A stretch of DNA of 14,873 nucleotides from JBAXRT01 sp037131065. GTDB lineage: Bacteria; Bacteroidota; Bacteroidia; Bacteroidales; FEN-979. Position numbers and translations under genes: made by a program. Where the stretch lies: NCBI GenBank assembly GCA_037131065.1, contig JBAXRT010000073.1, positions 1-14,873 of the forward strand. Reading direction: 5' to 3'. Of the stretch, positions 6,679-14,873 are shown one piece after another. Each line of letters opens with the position of its first letter. The first letter of the stretch is position 1. Under the pieces are notes generated by a model. It was not told the DNA's origin. It saw only the letters and a list, made by a program, of their open reading frames with translations, and ran no database searches.

Positions 6679-7872
6679 ATGAAAAACCTTGTTTTTGTAT
6701 TGACAATCGTGCTCACTATGGCACTCTCCGACGGTTACAGCCAGAACCGGTCGATCAATTTTAATGAAAATTCCTGGTCCGAGATCCAGGCGTTGGCAAA
6801 AAAGGAAAACAAAATGATTTTCCTGGACGCCTTTGCAAGCTGGTGTGGACCATGTAAATGGATGGCTGCCAACATTTTCACCAACGATACCGTCGCGGAT
6901 TACTATAACAAGACCTTCATTTGTGCCAAGATCGATATGGAAAAGGGAGAGGGGGTTACCTTGTCGGAAAAATACCAGGTACGGGCATACCCGACCCTGT
7001 TGTTCATCGACACCGCCGGGAACATGGTTCACAAAAAGGTTGGCTCTGCAAGAAAAATTCAAGACTATATTGATCTGGGGATCAAGGCGCAGGATCCGGA
7101 AAAAAGGCTCTCAGCCACATTAAAAAAATATGAATCCGGTTCACTCGATCCGGCATTCATCTATCTGCTTGTAGGAAATATGGAGGAAGCATATATGCCG
7201 GTTGACGAACCTCTCCGCAAATATTTCGCAACACTAAAAAATGAAGATTTGGTCAAAAGGGAAAACTGGAAAATTATTTACAGGTTTTGCGACGATATGA
7301 ATTCACCTGAATTCAAATACCTGATAAGTCATGAAAATGATTTTATCAACCATTACACCAAAGATTCGGTCCAGTCAATGATTTACCAAGTCTATTCATA
7401 TGAATTGAATAAATTATTCAGGACCAGACCATTCCAGCAGGCTGCCTGGGACAATCTGATCGTACAGATAAAATCATCGGGTTTTTCCGGGGCAAACATG
7501 GTGGTTCTTGATGCACAGCTTAACCTGCTGGCTTCTAGGCGCGACACCACAAAACTCATCGAACTGGCGCTGAAAGAGGTAAATCCTGTCTACTGGAACG
7601 ATTACTCCAAACTTAATAACGTTGCCTGGCAGGTCTTCACGATGACAAAGGATAAATCGATCCTCACAAGGGCAGCAGAATGGGCAAAGCGGTCTGTGGA
7701 ACTGAAGGATGAGCCTTCAAACAATGACACGTATGCATCCATCCTTTTCAGGCTTGGAAAAAAAGATGAAGCCATTGCTGTTGAAAAGAAAGCCATCGAA
7801 CTGGCAAAAAAAATGAAAATGCCTTTCGCGAATTACGAGGAGGCATTAACAAAGATGCAATCGGGTAAATAA
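6679..7872 (+). CDS. Exported thioredoxin-like protein with long C-terminal helical region
   Basis: This is a 397-aa protein. Residues 1-21 are a signal peptide (hydrophobic core VFVLTIVLTMAL, cut near GYSQ), so it acts outside the cytoplasm. Residues about 30-140 form a thioredoxin fold: 'IFLDAFASWCGPCKWM' has the redox pair C56 and C59, and 'VRAYPTLLFID' has the cis-proline P105. This sub-type, with a long KEN..IFLDA lead-in and an acidic strand 'AKIDMEKGEGV', resembles the DsbD-gamma and DUF255-like group. It suggests reduction or repair of disulfides in periplasmic proteins, but the partner is not known. Residues about 145-397 are predicted mostly helical, and the end ('NDTYASILFRLGKKDEAIAVEKKAIELAKK') looks like a TPR hairpin, perhaps for target binding. 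The gene is a lone plus-strand unit. Its TAA lies nine bases from the end of the convergent DUF3467 gene. Confidence 0.88.
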   Translation: MKNLVFVLTIVLTMALSDGYSQNRSINFNENSWSEIQALAKKENKMIFLDAFASWCGPCKWMAANIFTNDTVADYYNKTFICAKIDMEKGEGVTLSEKYQVRAYPTLLFIDTAGNMVHKKVGSARKIQDYIDLGIKAQDPEKRLSATLKKYESGSLDPAFIYLLVGNMEEAYMPVDEPLRKYFATLKNEDLVKRENWKIIYRFCDDMNSPEFKYLISHENDFINHYTKDSVQSMIYQVYSYELNKLFRTRPFQQAAWDNLIVQIKSSGFSGANMVVLDAQLNLLASRRDTTKLIELALKEVNPVYWNDYSKLNNVAWQVFTMTKDKSILTRAAEWAKRSVELKDEPSNNDTYASILFRLGKKDEAIAVEKKAIELAKKMKMPFANYEEALTKMQSGK

Positions 7873-7881
7873 ATTCAGTAA

Positions 7882-8193
7882 TCAGGCCTGAGCCGTGGGG
7901 ACCGGAAAATTAAAGGGGGGCTCTCCTTCTACATCCTTTATTTCACCGTGAACCGATTCGAATTTGGATATATTCTCCTTGAGCGCCTTGAATAATCGTT
8001 TGGCATGCTGGGGAGTGAGAATGATCCTTGATTTTACCTTTGCCTTTGGCATCCCCGGCATCATCTTTACAAAATCAATGATAAATTCTGCCGGGGAATG
8101 GGTGATAATCGCAAGGTTTGAATAGATTCCCTCGCCTACTTCGTCCGAGATCTCGATATTAATCTGGCTACCCGGATTCTTTTTATCCTGCAT
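7882..8193 (-). CDS. DUF3467 family protein, linked to rpoC
   Basis: This is a small 103-aa protein without signal peptide or membrane segment. The core reads 'QINIEISDEVGEGIYSNLA', 'ITHSPAEFIIDFVKMMPG' and 'RIILTPQHAKRLFKALKEN', the DUF3467 pattern. The C-terminal tail is Pro/Ala-rich. No biochemical role is established for the family as far as I know; the fold appears mixed alpha/beta with no metal or catalytic motif. It begins ten bases after the rpoC TAA on the same strand, so it is very probably translated from the rpoBC transcript. This position is common in Bacteroidota, which suggests, but does not prove, a role connected with transcription. The TGA overlaps a 10-base palindrome (7882-7891). 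Confidence 0.88.
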   Translation of the reverse strand: MQDKKNPGSQINIEISDEVGEGIYSNLAIITHSPAEFIIDFVKMMPGMPKAKVKSRIILTPQHAKRLFKALKENISKFESVHGEIKDVEGEPPFNFPVPTAQA

Positions 8194-8203
8194 ATAATGC
8201 TGT

Positions 8204-11200
8204 TTAATCTTCTTCTTTTGAGGCCATCAATGTTTCATACTCTTCCTTGCTGCCCACAATCAGATTTTCATATTCACGCAAACCTGTTCCGGCCGGGATC
8301 AGATGACCCACGATCACATTCTCCTTCAGACCCATCAGTTCATCCTGGCGTGCATTGATTGCTGCCTGTGTAAGGACTTTTGTGGTCTCCTGGAATGATG
8401 CAGCTGAGATCCAGCTCTTGGTCTGCAAAGAAGCGCGGGTAATACCCTGAAGTATCTGGAAGGCAGTGGCTGGTTTTGCATCCCTTGCCTCGACAAGTTT
8501 CTTATCCTTCCTCTTCAGCATGGAGTTCTCATCCCTCAGTTTCCTGGCGCTGATGATCTGTCCTGCCTTAAAGCTCGGCGAATCCCCGGGATCTTCCACG
8601 ACTTTCTTTCCATAGATCCAGTCGTTCTCATCCTGGAAATCGATCTTATTGACCAGTTCACCTTCAAGGAAACGTGAATCACCCGGATCCTCGACTTCAA
8701 CCTTACGCATCATCTGGCGGACGATCGTCTCAAAGTGCTTATCGTTAATCTTAACACCCTGGAGACGATAGACCTCCTGGATCTCATTCACAATATATTC
8801 CTGGACCTTCATCGGACCCTTGATTGCAAGGATATCGCTGGGTGTAAGCGCTCCGTCAGAAAGGGCTGTTCCTGCTTTTACATAGTCATTCTCCTGAGCT
8901 AGGATCTGCTTGCTGGTCGGGATGAGGTAACGCTTTTCCTCTCCCGATTTCGAGGTGATGATAACCTCCCTGTTTCCACGCTTCAGTTTCTTGGCAAAAG
9001 AGACGACGCCGTCGATTTCGGATACGATAGCCGGATCCGACGGGTTACGGGCTTCAAAGAGCTCTGTAACACGGGGCAGACCTCCGGTGATGTCACCGGC
9101 TTTTCCGATGGCCCTTGGAATTTTGACCAGGATCTCACCGGCCTTGATTTTCACTCCATCCTCAATGATGATGTGGGCACCAACAGGAATATCATAGGTC
9201 TTGACGATCTCGCCTGAAGCCGATAGAATATTAATGGCAGGATTTTTTGCCTTCTGGCGTGATTCAACAACCACCTTTTCGTGGTAACCGGTCTGTTCGT
9301 CCGATTCAACCCTGAAGGTCACCCCTTCAATAATGTTTTCGAAACTTACCTTACCGGCTATCTCTGAAAGGATCACGGCATTGTATGGATCCCAGTCACT
9401 GATAAGCACACCCTTCTTCACTTCATCCTCATTTTTGAAATAGAGACGGGCTCCGTATGGTATATGGGCAGAGGTAAGAGCAATTCTTGTCTTCTTATCG
9501 ACAATACGCATCTCGGCTGAACGCCCGATAACGATGTTGGTCTTCTCCCCGGATGTGCTAACATATTCAACTGCGCGAAGCTCATCGATTTCAAGAACAC
9601 CATCGTATTTGGCTTCAATACGCGATGCACTGGCAATGTTCACACCGGCAACACCCCCTACGTGGAAAGTACGAAGTGTAAGCTGCGTACCGGGCTCACC
9701 GATCGACTGTGCCGCTATGACACCAACGGCCTCACCACGCTGAACCATCTGGCCGGTAGCAAGGTTACGTCCGTAACACTTGGCACATACGCCTTTCTTT
9801 GATTCACATGTCAAAACCGAACGGATCTCGATTCCCTCCAGCGGGGAGTTTTCAATAACATCAGCGATCTCCTCTGTGATCTCTTTACCTGCTGAGATGA
9901 TCAGTTCCCCTTTCTGGGGATGATAAATGTCATGCAGGGCGACGCGTCCAAGTATTCGGTCATAAAGCGATTCGACCACCTCTTCCTGCTTCTTCAGTGA
10001 GGTAATGGTCAGGCCCCTCAGGGTTCCGCAGTCCTCTTCTGAAATAATGACATCCTGGGAAACATCGACCAGACGGCGGGTAAGGTACCCGGCATCAGCA
10101 GTCTTGAGAGCGGTATCGGCCAAACCCTTACGGGCACCGTGCGTAGAAATAAAGTACTCAAGTACCGACAATCCTTCCTTGAAGTTGGCAAGGATGGGGT
10201 TCTCAATGATCTCACCACCTGAGGCTCCTGATTTCTGAGGCTTCGCCATCAGTCCGCGCATACCGCTCAACTGGCGGATCTGCTCTTTCGAGCCACGGGC
10301 CCCTGAATCCAGCATCATATAAACCGGGTTGAATCCCTGCTTATCTTTTGATAACTGGTTCATGAGCATGACGGTAAGCTGTGAATTGGCATGGGTCCAG
10401 ATATCGATGATCTGGTTATATCTTTCGTTGTTGGTGATGAAGCCCATGTTGTAGTTATTGACTACTTCATCGACTTCTGCGCCAGCGTCGGCAACAAGTT
10501 TCTCTTTTAATTCGGGAACAATGACATCGTCAAGGTTAAAGGATAATCCACCCCTGAATGCCAGGCGGAATCCAAGATCCTTGATATCGTCCAGGAACTT
10601 GGCAGTCTTGGCTGTCCCGGTCTTTTTCAGGATGGAACCGATGATGTCACGCAGTGATTTCTTGGTCAGCAATTGGTTTATATACCCGTATTCTACGGGA
10701 ACAACCTGGTTGAATAAAATACGGCCAGTCGTAGTCTCGATCATTTTAGTCACCTTCTGCCCGTTCTCCATGGTAGTGATCCGAACCTTAATAAAGGCAT
10801 GCAGATCAATCACATTTTCATTGTAGGCAATGATTACCTCTTCAGGGGAATAGAAGGTCATTCCTTCACCCCTGACCTTCAGGCTGGCTTCGTTTTTTCT
10901 CCCTTTGGTCATATAATACAACCCTAGTACCATGTCCTGGGAGGGAACAGTGATCGGTGCCCCGTTAGCAGGATTCAGGATGTTATGTGAGGCCAGCATC
11001 AGCAGCTGGGCCTCCAGGATTGCTGCATTTCCAAGCGGTACATGCACGGCCATCTGGTCACCATCGAAGTCGGCATTGAAAGCCGTACAAACGAGCGGGT
11101 GAAGCTGAATGGCTTTGCCTTCAATAAGTTTAGGCTGGAACGCCTGGATACCCAGACGGTGAAGGGTGGGTGCACGATTGAGGAGCACCGGGTGTCCCTT

Positions 11201-12490
11201 AAGGATGTTTTCCAGGATATCCCACACGACCGGATCCTTGCGGTCAACGATCTTTTTAGCAGACTTCACGGTCTTGACAATCCCTCTTTCAAGCATTTTC
11301 CGGATGATGAACGGCTTGAAGAGTTCCGATGCCATGTCCTTGGGAAGCCCGCATTCATTCAATTTCAGTTCAGGACCGACCACGATGACCGAACGACCAG
11401 AGTAGTCAACCCTCTTACCAAGCAGGTTCTGACGGAAACGGCCCTGTTTTCCTTTCAGACTGTCGCTCAATGATTTCAGTGCACGGTTCGATTCGGTTTT
11501 AACCGCGCTGGCCTTGCGTGAGTTATCAAAGAGTGAGTCAACAGCTTCCTGTAACATACGTTTCTCATTTCTGAGGATCACATCGGGAGCCTTGATCTCG
11601 ATAAGTCTTTTTAGACGGTTATTACGGATGATGACCCTTCGATAGAGGTCATTCAGGTCGGAAGTGGCAAACCGGCCGCCATCCAGAGGGACTAAAGGCC
11701 TGAGTTCGGGAGGAATAACAGGCACAACCTTGACGATCATCCATTCAGGCCTGTTTTCAAGACGTTTCTGTGCATCACGGAACGATTCGAACACCTGCAG
11801 CCTCTTCAAGGCTTCGGCCTTACGCTGCTGAGAAGTTTCCGTGTTTGCTTTGTACCTCAGGTCATAACTCTCTTTATCCAGGTCGATGCGGGAAAGCAGT
11901 TCAGCCAAAGCTTCTGCCCCCATCTTGGCAATGAACTTATTCGGATCCTGGTCATCAAGATATTGGTTTTCCTGGGGAAGTTTTTCCATGATATCGAAGT
12001 ACTCCTCCTCGGAAAGGAAATCAAGGTAGTTCAGGCCGTCGGCCTGCTTAATACCGGGCTGGATAACGACGTACTTTTCATAATAAATGATCGTCTCCAG
12101 CTTCTTTGTAGGCAATCCAAGCAGTGAACCGATTTTGTTCGGTAACGAGCGGAAGAACCAGATATGGGCAACAGGAACAACCAGCTGTATATGCCCCATG
12201 CGCTCACGCCGTACCTTTTTCTCAGTCACTTCAACCCCACAACGGTCACAAACGATCCCTTTGTACCGGATACGTTTGTACTTTCCGCAATGACATTCCC
12301 AGTCCTTGACAGGCCCGAAGATCCTTTCGCAGAACAAACCATCCCTTTCGGGTTTATAAGTCCTGTAATTGATTGTTTCGGGCTTGAGAACTTCACCACT
12401 CGACATTTCGAGTATCTTTTCAGGCGAAGCCAGACTGATGGTAATCCTGGAAAAGCTGCTGTTAACCTGACCGTCTTTTCTGTAAGCCAT
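8204..12490 (-). CDS. rpoC: DNA-directed RNA polymerase subunit beta'
   Basis: This is the complete 1428-aa beta' subunit. The active-site loop 'NADFDGDQMAVH' carries the Mg2+-binding aspartates D474, D476 and D478. The N-terminal zinc ribbon has C66, C68, C81 and C84; the second zinc site has C821, C895, C902 and C905. Other conserved blocks are 'PELRPLVPLDGGRFATSDLN', 'LLGKRVDYSGRSVIVVGPEL', 'HPVLLNRAPTLHRLGIQAFQ' and the trigger-loop entry 'TQLTLRTFH' (H943). Between H943 and 'ITGGLPRVTELFEAR' (from I1134) sits an insertion of about 180 residues, equivalent to SI3 of E. coli beta', with repeated beta-rich barrel-sandwich segments. Near the C-terminus VEDPGDS occurs twice, 32 residues apart (V1266 and V1298), which looks like an internal duplication. 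The ATG at 12490 follows rpoB by 64 bases; DUF3467 follows by ten. Confidence 0.99.
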   Translation of the reverse strand: MAYRKDGQVNSSFSRITISLASPEKILEMSSGEVLKPETINYRTYKPERDGLFCERIFGPVKDWECHCGKYKRIRYKGIVCDRCGVEVTEKKVRRERMGHIQLVVPVAHIWFFRSLPNKIGSLLGLPTKKLETIIYYEKYVVIQPGIKQADGLNYLDFLSEEEYFDIMEKLPQENQYLDDQDPNKFIAKMGAEALAELLSRIDLDKESYDLRYKANTETSQQRKAEALKRLQVFESFRDAQKRLENRPEWMIVKVVPVIPPELRPLVPLDGGRFATSDLNDLYRRVIIRNNRLKRLIEIKAPDVILRNEKRMLQEAVDSLFDNSRKASAVKTESNRALKSLSDSLKGKQGRFRQNLLGKRVDYSGRSVIVVGPELKLNECGLPKDMASELFKPFIIRKMLERGIVKTVKSAKKIVDRKDPVVWDILENILKGHPVLLNRAPTLHRLGIQAFQPKLIEGKAIQLHPLVCTAFNADFDGDQMAVHVPLGNAAILEAQLLMLASHNILNPANGAPITVPSQDMVLGLYYMTKGRKNEASLKVRGEGMTFYSPEEVIIAYNENVIDLHAFIKVRITTMENGQKVTKMIETTTGRILFNQVVPVEYGYINQLLTKKSLRDIIGSILKKTGTAKTAKFLDDIKDLGFRLAFRGGLSFNLDDVIVPELKEKLVADAGAEVDEVVNNYNMGFITNNERYNQIIDIWTHANSQLTVMLMNQLSKDKQGFNPVYMMLDSGARGSKEQIRQLSGMRGLMAKPQKSGASGGEIIENPILANFKEGLSVLEYFISTHGARKGLADTALKTADAGYLTRRLVDVSQDVIISEEDCGTLRGLTITSLKKQEEVVESLYDRILGRVALHDIYHPQKGELIISAGKEITEEIADVIENSPLEGIEIRSVLTCESKKGVCAKCYGRNLATGQMVQRGEAVGVIAAQSIGEPGTQLTLRTFHVGGVAGVNIASASRIEAKYDGVLEIDELRAVEYVSTSGEKTNIVIGRSAEMRIVDKKTRIALTSAHIPYGARLYFKNEDEVKKGVLISDWDPYNAVILSEIAGKVSFENIIEGVTFRVESDEQTGYHEKVVVESRQKAKNPAINILSASGEIVKTYDIPVGAHIIIEDGVKIKAGEILVKIPRAIGKAGDITGGLPRVTELFEARNPSDPAIVSEIDGVVSFAKKLKRGNREVIITSKSGEEKRYLIPTSKQILAQENDYVKAGTALSDGALTPSDILAIKGPMKVQEYIVNEIQEVYRLQGVKINDKHFETIVRQMMRKVEVEDPGDSRFLEGELVNKIDFQDENDWIYGKKVVEDPGDSPSFKAGQIISARKLRDENSMLKRKDKKLVEARDAKPATAFQILQGITRASLQTKSWISAASFQETTKVLTQAAINARQDELMGLKENVIVGHLIPAGTGLREYENLIVGSKEEYETLMASKEED

Positions 12491-12554
12491 ATTGTTTTAT
12501 TTGTCGATTGAAAACGAAATCAAAAATATCATCCCCAAATATGGGTGTGTATCA

Positions 12555-14873
12555 TCAGTCGAATGAAAGGTTCAGTCCAAGTCCCCTCAATTCATGGATA
12601 AGTACGTTAAATGATTCAGGAATTCCGGGGGTTGGCATGCTCTCGCCTTTGACGATGGTTTCATATGCTTTAGCGCGTCCGATCACATCATCAGATTTGA
12701 CTGTCTGAATTTCGAGCAGAATATTCGCGGCACCGAAGGCTTCAAGAGCCCAGACTTCCATTTCCCCAAAACGCTGGCCGCCGAACTGGGCTTTGCCGCC
12801 AAGAGGCTGCTGCGTAATGAGAGAGTATGGACCGATAGACCTGGCGTGCATCTTGTCATCGACCATGTGATGGAGTTTCATCATGTAGATGTACCCAACC
12901 GTAGTCGGCTGATCAAAACGTTCACCGGTAAGCCCGTCATGGAGGTAAACTTTTCCGTTCCTGGGCAAACCTGCCTTTTCAAGATAATCGTTTATCTGGT
13001 TGATAGTGGCACCGTCGAAGATCGGTGTTGTAAAACTCAGCCCGAGCTTTTTACCTGCCCAGCTGAGAATCGTTTCATAAATCTGTCCGAGGTTCATACG
13101 GGAAGGTACACCCAGCGGGTTCAATACGACATCGACCGGTGTTCCGTCCTTAAGGAATGGCATATCTTCCTCACGAACGATCCTGGCGACAATCCCTTTG
13201 TTTCCGTGCCGTCCGGCCATCTTGTCACCAACCTTCAGTTTCCTTTTCTTAGCGATATAGACCTTGGCCATCTGAACAATTCCAGCGGGAAGATCATCAC
13301 CCACAACTGCAACGAATTTTTTGCGGTTGTGAACGCCCATGACCTCCTTGTATTTTATTATATAGTTGTGGATCAGATTTTTGACAAGTTCATTTTTATC
13401 TTTATCTGTGGTCCACTTGTTGGGATTGACATTGATATAATCGAGGTCAATAAGGTTCTTAGAGTTGAATTTTGCACCCTTAGCGATCACCTCCTGTTTG
13501 AAATTATTGAAGACACCCTGTGAAACTTTACCATTCACAAGCACATTCAGCTTCTCCACCAGTTTTGACTTCAGTTTGTCAACCTCTTTCTGGTATTCAT
13601 CATCCAGCTTCTTGAGTTCATCTTTCTCCTTAACCTTGGCTTTCCGATCCTTGATTACACGTGAGAAGAGCTTTTTCTCAATAACCACGCCTTTCATGGA
13701 AGGAGGCGCCTTGAGGGATGCATCTTTCACATCACCGGCCTTATCACCGAAAATAGCCCTCAGGAGCTTCTCTTCCGGAGTGGGGTCGCTTTCACCTTTC
13801 GGGGTAATTTTCCCAATCAGGATATCACCTTCATTGACTTCAGCCCCGATACGGATCAGACCATTCTCATCCAGATCTTTCGTAGCTTCGGCACTGACAT
13901 TGGGAATATCACTTGTCAACTCTTCAACACCGCGTTTGGTATCACGCACTTCAAGAGTAAACTCCTCGATGTGAATGGAGGTAAAGATGTCTTCTTTAAC
14001 GACTTTCTCTGAGATGACGATGGCATCCTCGAAATTATAACCTTTCCAGGGCATAAAGGCCACCATCAGGTTCCTTCCGAGAGCAAGCTCACCATCTTTG
14101 GTAGCATACCCCTCCGACAGAACCTGTCCCTTGGTCACCTTATCTCCTTTTCGTACGATCGGGCGAAGGTTGACACAGGTATTCTGGTTCGTCCGTGCGA
14201 ATTTTGTAAGATTGTACCGTTTTGTATCATCCTCAAAACTTACAAGGCGTTCTTTATCATCACGCTTATAGCGGATAATGATCTCATTGGCATCGACATA
14301 TTCAACCACACCGTCGGCGTCCGCATTGATAAGCACACGGGAATCCTTGGCAACAATGCTTTCGATGCCCGTTCCAACGATGACTGCCTCCGGGTTGAGC
14401 AATGGCACAGCCTGGCGCATCATGTTCGATCCCATCAGGGCACGGTTTGCATCATCGTGCTCGAGGAAGGGGATCAGCGATGCAGCGATAGAAGCGATCT
14501 GGTTCGGCGCAATATCGATCATATCGACCTGTGTTTTATCGATGATGGGATAATCGGCCAGGTACCGGACCTTAACCTTATCGGTCGAGATGGATCCTTT
14601 ATTATCCATAGGGGTGCTTGCCTGGGCAATGATCTTGTGTTCCTCCTCTTCGGCTGTCAGATAGAGAGGCTCGGCGTCAAGAGAAACATGACCGTTTACT
14701 ACCTTATGGTACGGAGTCTCAATAAAACCAAGCTTGTCGATCTTTGCATAGACGCACAACGAGGAGATCAGACCGATGTTTGGACCTTCAGGGGTTTCAA
14801 TAGTGCAAAGACGTCCGTAATGGGTATAATGAACGTCGCGCACCTCAAAACCTGCACGCTCTCCAGAAAGACC
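12555..14873 (-). CDS. rpoB: DNA-directed RNA polymerase subunit beta, C-terminal part (cut by window edge)
   Basis: The frame is open through the right end of the window, so the 5' part of rpoB lies outside; 772 codons plus TGA are visible, roughly 60% of a Bacteroidota beta subunit. The first visible residues 'GLSGERAGFEVRDVHYTHYG' are the end of the rifampicin/fork-loop region, followed by 'IETPEGPNIGLI'. Further on come 'MPWKGYNFEDAIVIS', 'GDKMAGRHGNKGIV' (near 13195-13229, lining the active site), 'PLGVPSRMNLGQI' and the C-terminal clamp 'GGQRFGEMEVWALEAFGAA'. A charged coiled-coil insertion (about 13380-13660) lies in the region equivalent to the E. coli beta flap-proximal lineage insert. 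A GTG at 14843 is an internal valine codon, not a start. The fourth visible residue is Gly where most RpoB proteins have Arg. Confidence 0.99.
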   Translation of the reverse strand, partial: GLSGERAGFEVRDVHYTHYGRLCTIETPEGPNIGLISSLCVYAKIDKLGFIETPYHKVVNGHVSLDAEPLYLTAEEEEHKIIAQASTPMDNKGSISTDKVKVRYLADYPIIDKTQVDMIDIAPNQIASIAASLIPFLEHDDANRALMGSNMMRQAVPLLNPEAVIVGTGIESIVAKDSRVLINADADGVVEYVDANEIIIRYKRDDKERLVSFEDDTKRYNLTKFARTNQNTCVNLRPIVRKGDKVTKGQVLSEGYATKDGELALGRNLMVAFMPWKGYNFEDAIVISEKVVKEDIFTSIHIEEFTLEVRDTKRGVEELTSDIPNVSAEATKDLDENGLIRIGAEVNEGDILIGKITPKGESDPTPEEKLLRAIFGDKAGDVKDASLKAPPSMKGVVIEKKLFSRVIKDRKAKVKEKDELKKLDDEYQKEVDKLKSKLVEKLNVLVNGKVSQGVFNNFKQEVIAKGAKFNSKNLIDLDYINVNPNKWTTDKDKNELVKNLIHNYIIKYKEVMGVHNRKKFVAVVGDDLPAGIVQMAKVYIAKKRKLKVGDKMAGRHGNKGIVARIVREEDMPFLKDGTPVDVVLNPLGVPSRMNLGQIYETILSWAGKKLGLSFTTPIFDGATINQINDYLEKAGLPRNGKVYLHDGLTGERFDQPTTVGYIYMMKLHHMVDDKMHARSIGPYSLITQQPLGGKAQFGGQRFGEMEVWALEAFGAANILLEIQTVKSDDVIGRAKAYETIVKGESMPTPGIPESFNVLIHELRGLGLNLSFD

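Noticed and set aside
6628..7062. 144-aa minus-strand open frame across the thioredoxin-like gene start
   Set aside because: It is antisense to the CXXC-containing coding sequence, covers its promoter, and has no family features.
7882..7891. TCAGGCCTGA perfect 10-base palindrome
   Set aside because: It is short, overlaps the DUF3467 stop, has no second copy seen and no T run, so chance is the simplest explanation.
11042..11473. 143-aa plus-strand open frame antisense to rpoC
   Set aside because: It lies opposite the catalytic core of rpoC and is explained by the base composition of conserved codons.
12521..12528. TATTTTTG on the minus strand between rpoB and rpoC, a match to TAnnTTTG
   Set aside because: It has no −33 partner at proper spacing (the only TTTG is seven bases away) and lies in an A/T-rich gap; an internal rpoC promoter is not supported.
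12846..13523. 225-aa plus-strand open frame antisense to rpoB
   Set aside because: It is the shadow of a highly conserved rpoB region and shows no recognizable domain or start signal.
14841..14843. GTG as the rpoB start
   Set aside because: The frame continues upstream with conserved RpoB sequence to the window end, so this is the Val of F-E-V-R-D.
1..14873. Search for CRISPR arrays, transposases, tRNAs, toxin-antitoxin or defence genes
   Set aside because: No repeated spacer structure, no transposase-like or toxin-like ORF and no tRNA-like cloverleaf were seen; all gaps are under 100 bases.

Overview
The window looks like chromosomal housekeeping sequence from a member of the Bacteroidota, probably a Bacteroidales-like lineage; the finer placement is inference. 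The evidence is the style of the RpoB and RpoC proteins, a DUF3467 gene directly after rpoC, the gene orders DUF2520–HAD–UbiA–Maf and surE–lpxB, secreted proteins of Bacteroidota type, promoter elements matching the phylum's TAnnTTTG −7 motif, and starts that mostly lack a clear Shine-Dalgarno sequence. Coding density is very high, no gap exceeds 100 bases, and I see no RNA gene, mobile element or CRISPR array.

Most genes lie on the minus strand in three blocks. Read in the direction of transcription, from high to low coordinates, they are: (1) rpoB (cut by the right window edge)–rpoC–DUF3467, 14873 to 7882; (2) DUF2520 dehydrogenase-like gene–KdsC-like HAD phosphatase–UbiA-family prenyltransferase–maf, 6593 to 3691, with overlapping or near-touching junctions; (3) surE–lpxB–TPR gene, 2884 to 5, with a TGATG overlap between surE and lpxB.

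Two single plus-strand genes separate the blocks. Both encode proteins with signal peptides: a 235-aa jelly-roll-like secreted protein (2977-3684) and a 397-aa periplasmic thioredoxin-like protein (6679-7872). Each starts from a short divergent intergenic region with an exact TAnnTTTG element and ends within 10 bases of the convergent minus-strand gene.

Block 1 makes the two largest RNA polymerase subunits. Blocks 2 and 3 contain cell-envelope functions: lipid A disaccharide synthesis (LpxB), a Kdo-8-P phosphatase-like HAD enzyme and a membrane prenyltransferase. They also contain nucleotide housekeeping enzymes (SurE, Maf). I found no clearly new defence or mobile system. The points most worth a second look are a nine-G tract inside the secreted-protein gene, the functionally unresolved DUF2520–HAD–UbiA–Maf operon, an Arg-to-Gly difference in the rifampicin/fork-loop region of RpoB, the long unexplained C-terminal part of the thioredoxin-like protein, and the DUF3467 gene tied to rpoC.
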